This document shows positions 5,428 to 5,462 of a stretch of DNA of 5,462 bases, piece after piece. The first letter of the stretch is position 1, and the number at the start of each line of letters is the position of its first letter. The stretch is from positions 33,690-39,151 of the forward strand of contig NZWF02000024.1 of assembly GCA_002701605.2 (NCBI GenBank), read 5' to 3'. Under the pieces are notes generated by a model, which worked only from the letters and a program-made list of their open reading frames with translations, did no database searches and was not told the origin of the DNA. The stretch is from a bacterium. GTDB taxonomy: Bacteria; Desulfobacterota_D; UBA1144. The position numbers and the translations under genes are program-made.

Positions 5428-5462
5428 ACACCTTTAATATCACCCCAGATATCCTTATGTAG
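5424..5462 (-). CDS. C-terminal end of an unidentified convergent gene; partial
   Basis: Read on the minus strand from the window edge, one frame gives LHKDIWGDIKGV and then TAA at 5426-5424. The polar, Trp- and Gly-containing peptide looks like a real protein tail, and the stop falls exactly at the end of DUF971, as expected for tightly packed convergent genes. Only 12 codons are visible and a second minus frame is also open here, so neither family nor reality of the gene can be proved. Confidence 0.4.
   Translation of the reverse strand, partial: LHKDIWGDIKGV

Noticed and set aside
1..5462. tRNA or rRNA genes, CRISPR arrays, insertion sequences, riboswitches, defence genes
   Set aside because: No cloverleaf-like segments, spaced direct repeats, terminal inverted repeats, transposase motifs or long structured leaders were seen. 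Nearly every base belongs to a recognised gene.

Overview
The window is a compact, AT-rich bacterial chromosome segment (roughly 30% G+C by eye). It is almost entirely protein-coding, with no RNA gene, insertion sequence, CRISPR array or long intergenic stretch. ATP synthase subunits a and c resemble deltaproteobacterial (Geobacter/Bdellovibrio/SAR324-like) versions. The small Fo-only cluster ends in its own terminator after atpE, as in several of those lineages, where the F1 genes lie elsewhere. Together with ThyX as the visible thymidylate synthase and gaps of a few bases, this suggests a streamlined, low-G+C, probably marine member of a deltaproteobacterial-type lineage. The lineage call is inference.

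Layout: (1) 1-1128, plus strand: the last 28 codons of a membrane protein (AtpI-like by position), then atpB (subunit a) and atpE (subunit c), closed by a strong hairpin/T-tract terminator at 1136-1166. (2) 1165-3503, minus strand: a two-gene operon, cca (class II tRNA nucleotidyltransferase with an HD domain) followed, with a 4-nt ATGA overlap, by a zinc-free quinone oxidoreductase. It converges on atpE and shares the hairpin, which is T-rich on both sides. (3) 3504-3568: a 65-bp divergent promoter region. (4) 3569-4435, plus strand: a very AT-rich 288-aa protein. I read it as a decayed or repurposed N-terminal part of a long-chain acyl-CoA synthetase lacking the ATP-binding loop and everything C-terminal. 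(5) 4442-5107, minus strand: thyX. (6) 5108-5124: only 17 bp separate the divergent thyX and DUF971 start codons, with back-to-back -10 boxes that imply leaderless or nearly leaderless transcripts. (7) 5125-5427, plus strand: a DUF971 (GBBH-like N-terminal domain) zinc-binding protein. (8) 5424-5462, minus strand: the probable C-terminus of a convergent gene sharing a TTAA stop palindrome with DUF971.

Functionally this is mostly housekeeping: the membrane sector of ATP synthase, tRNA 3'-end maturation, a redox enzyme and dTMP synthesis. No defence system or mobile element was found. The points most worth a second look are the P-loop-less acyl-CoA-synthetase-like protein, the sodium-type ligand set in subunit c, a Glu in place of the first catalytic Asp in the nucleotidyltransferase, a Trp beside the essential Arg of subunit a, and the leaderless promoter architecture.
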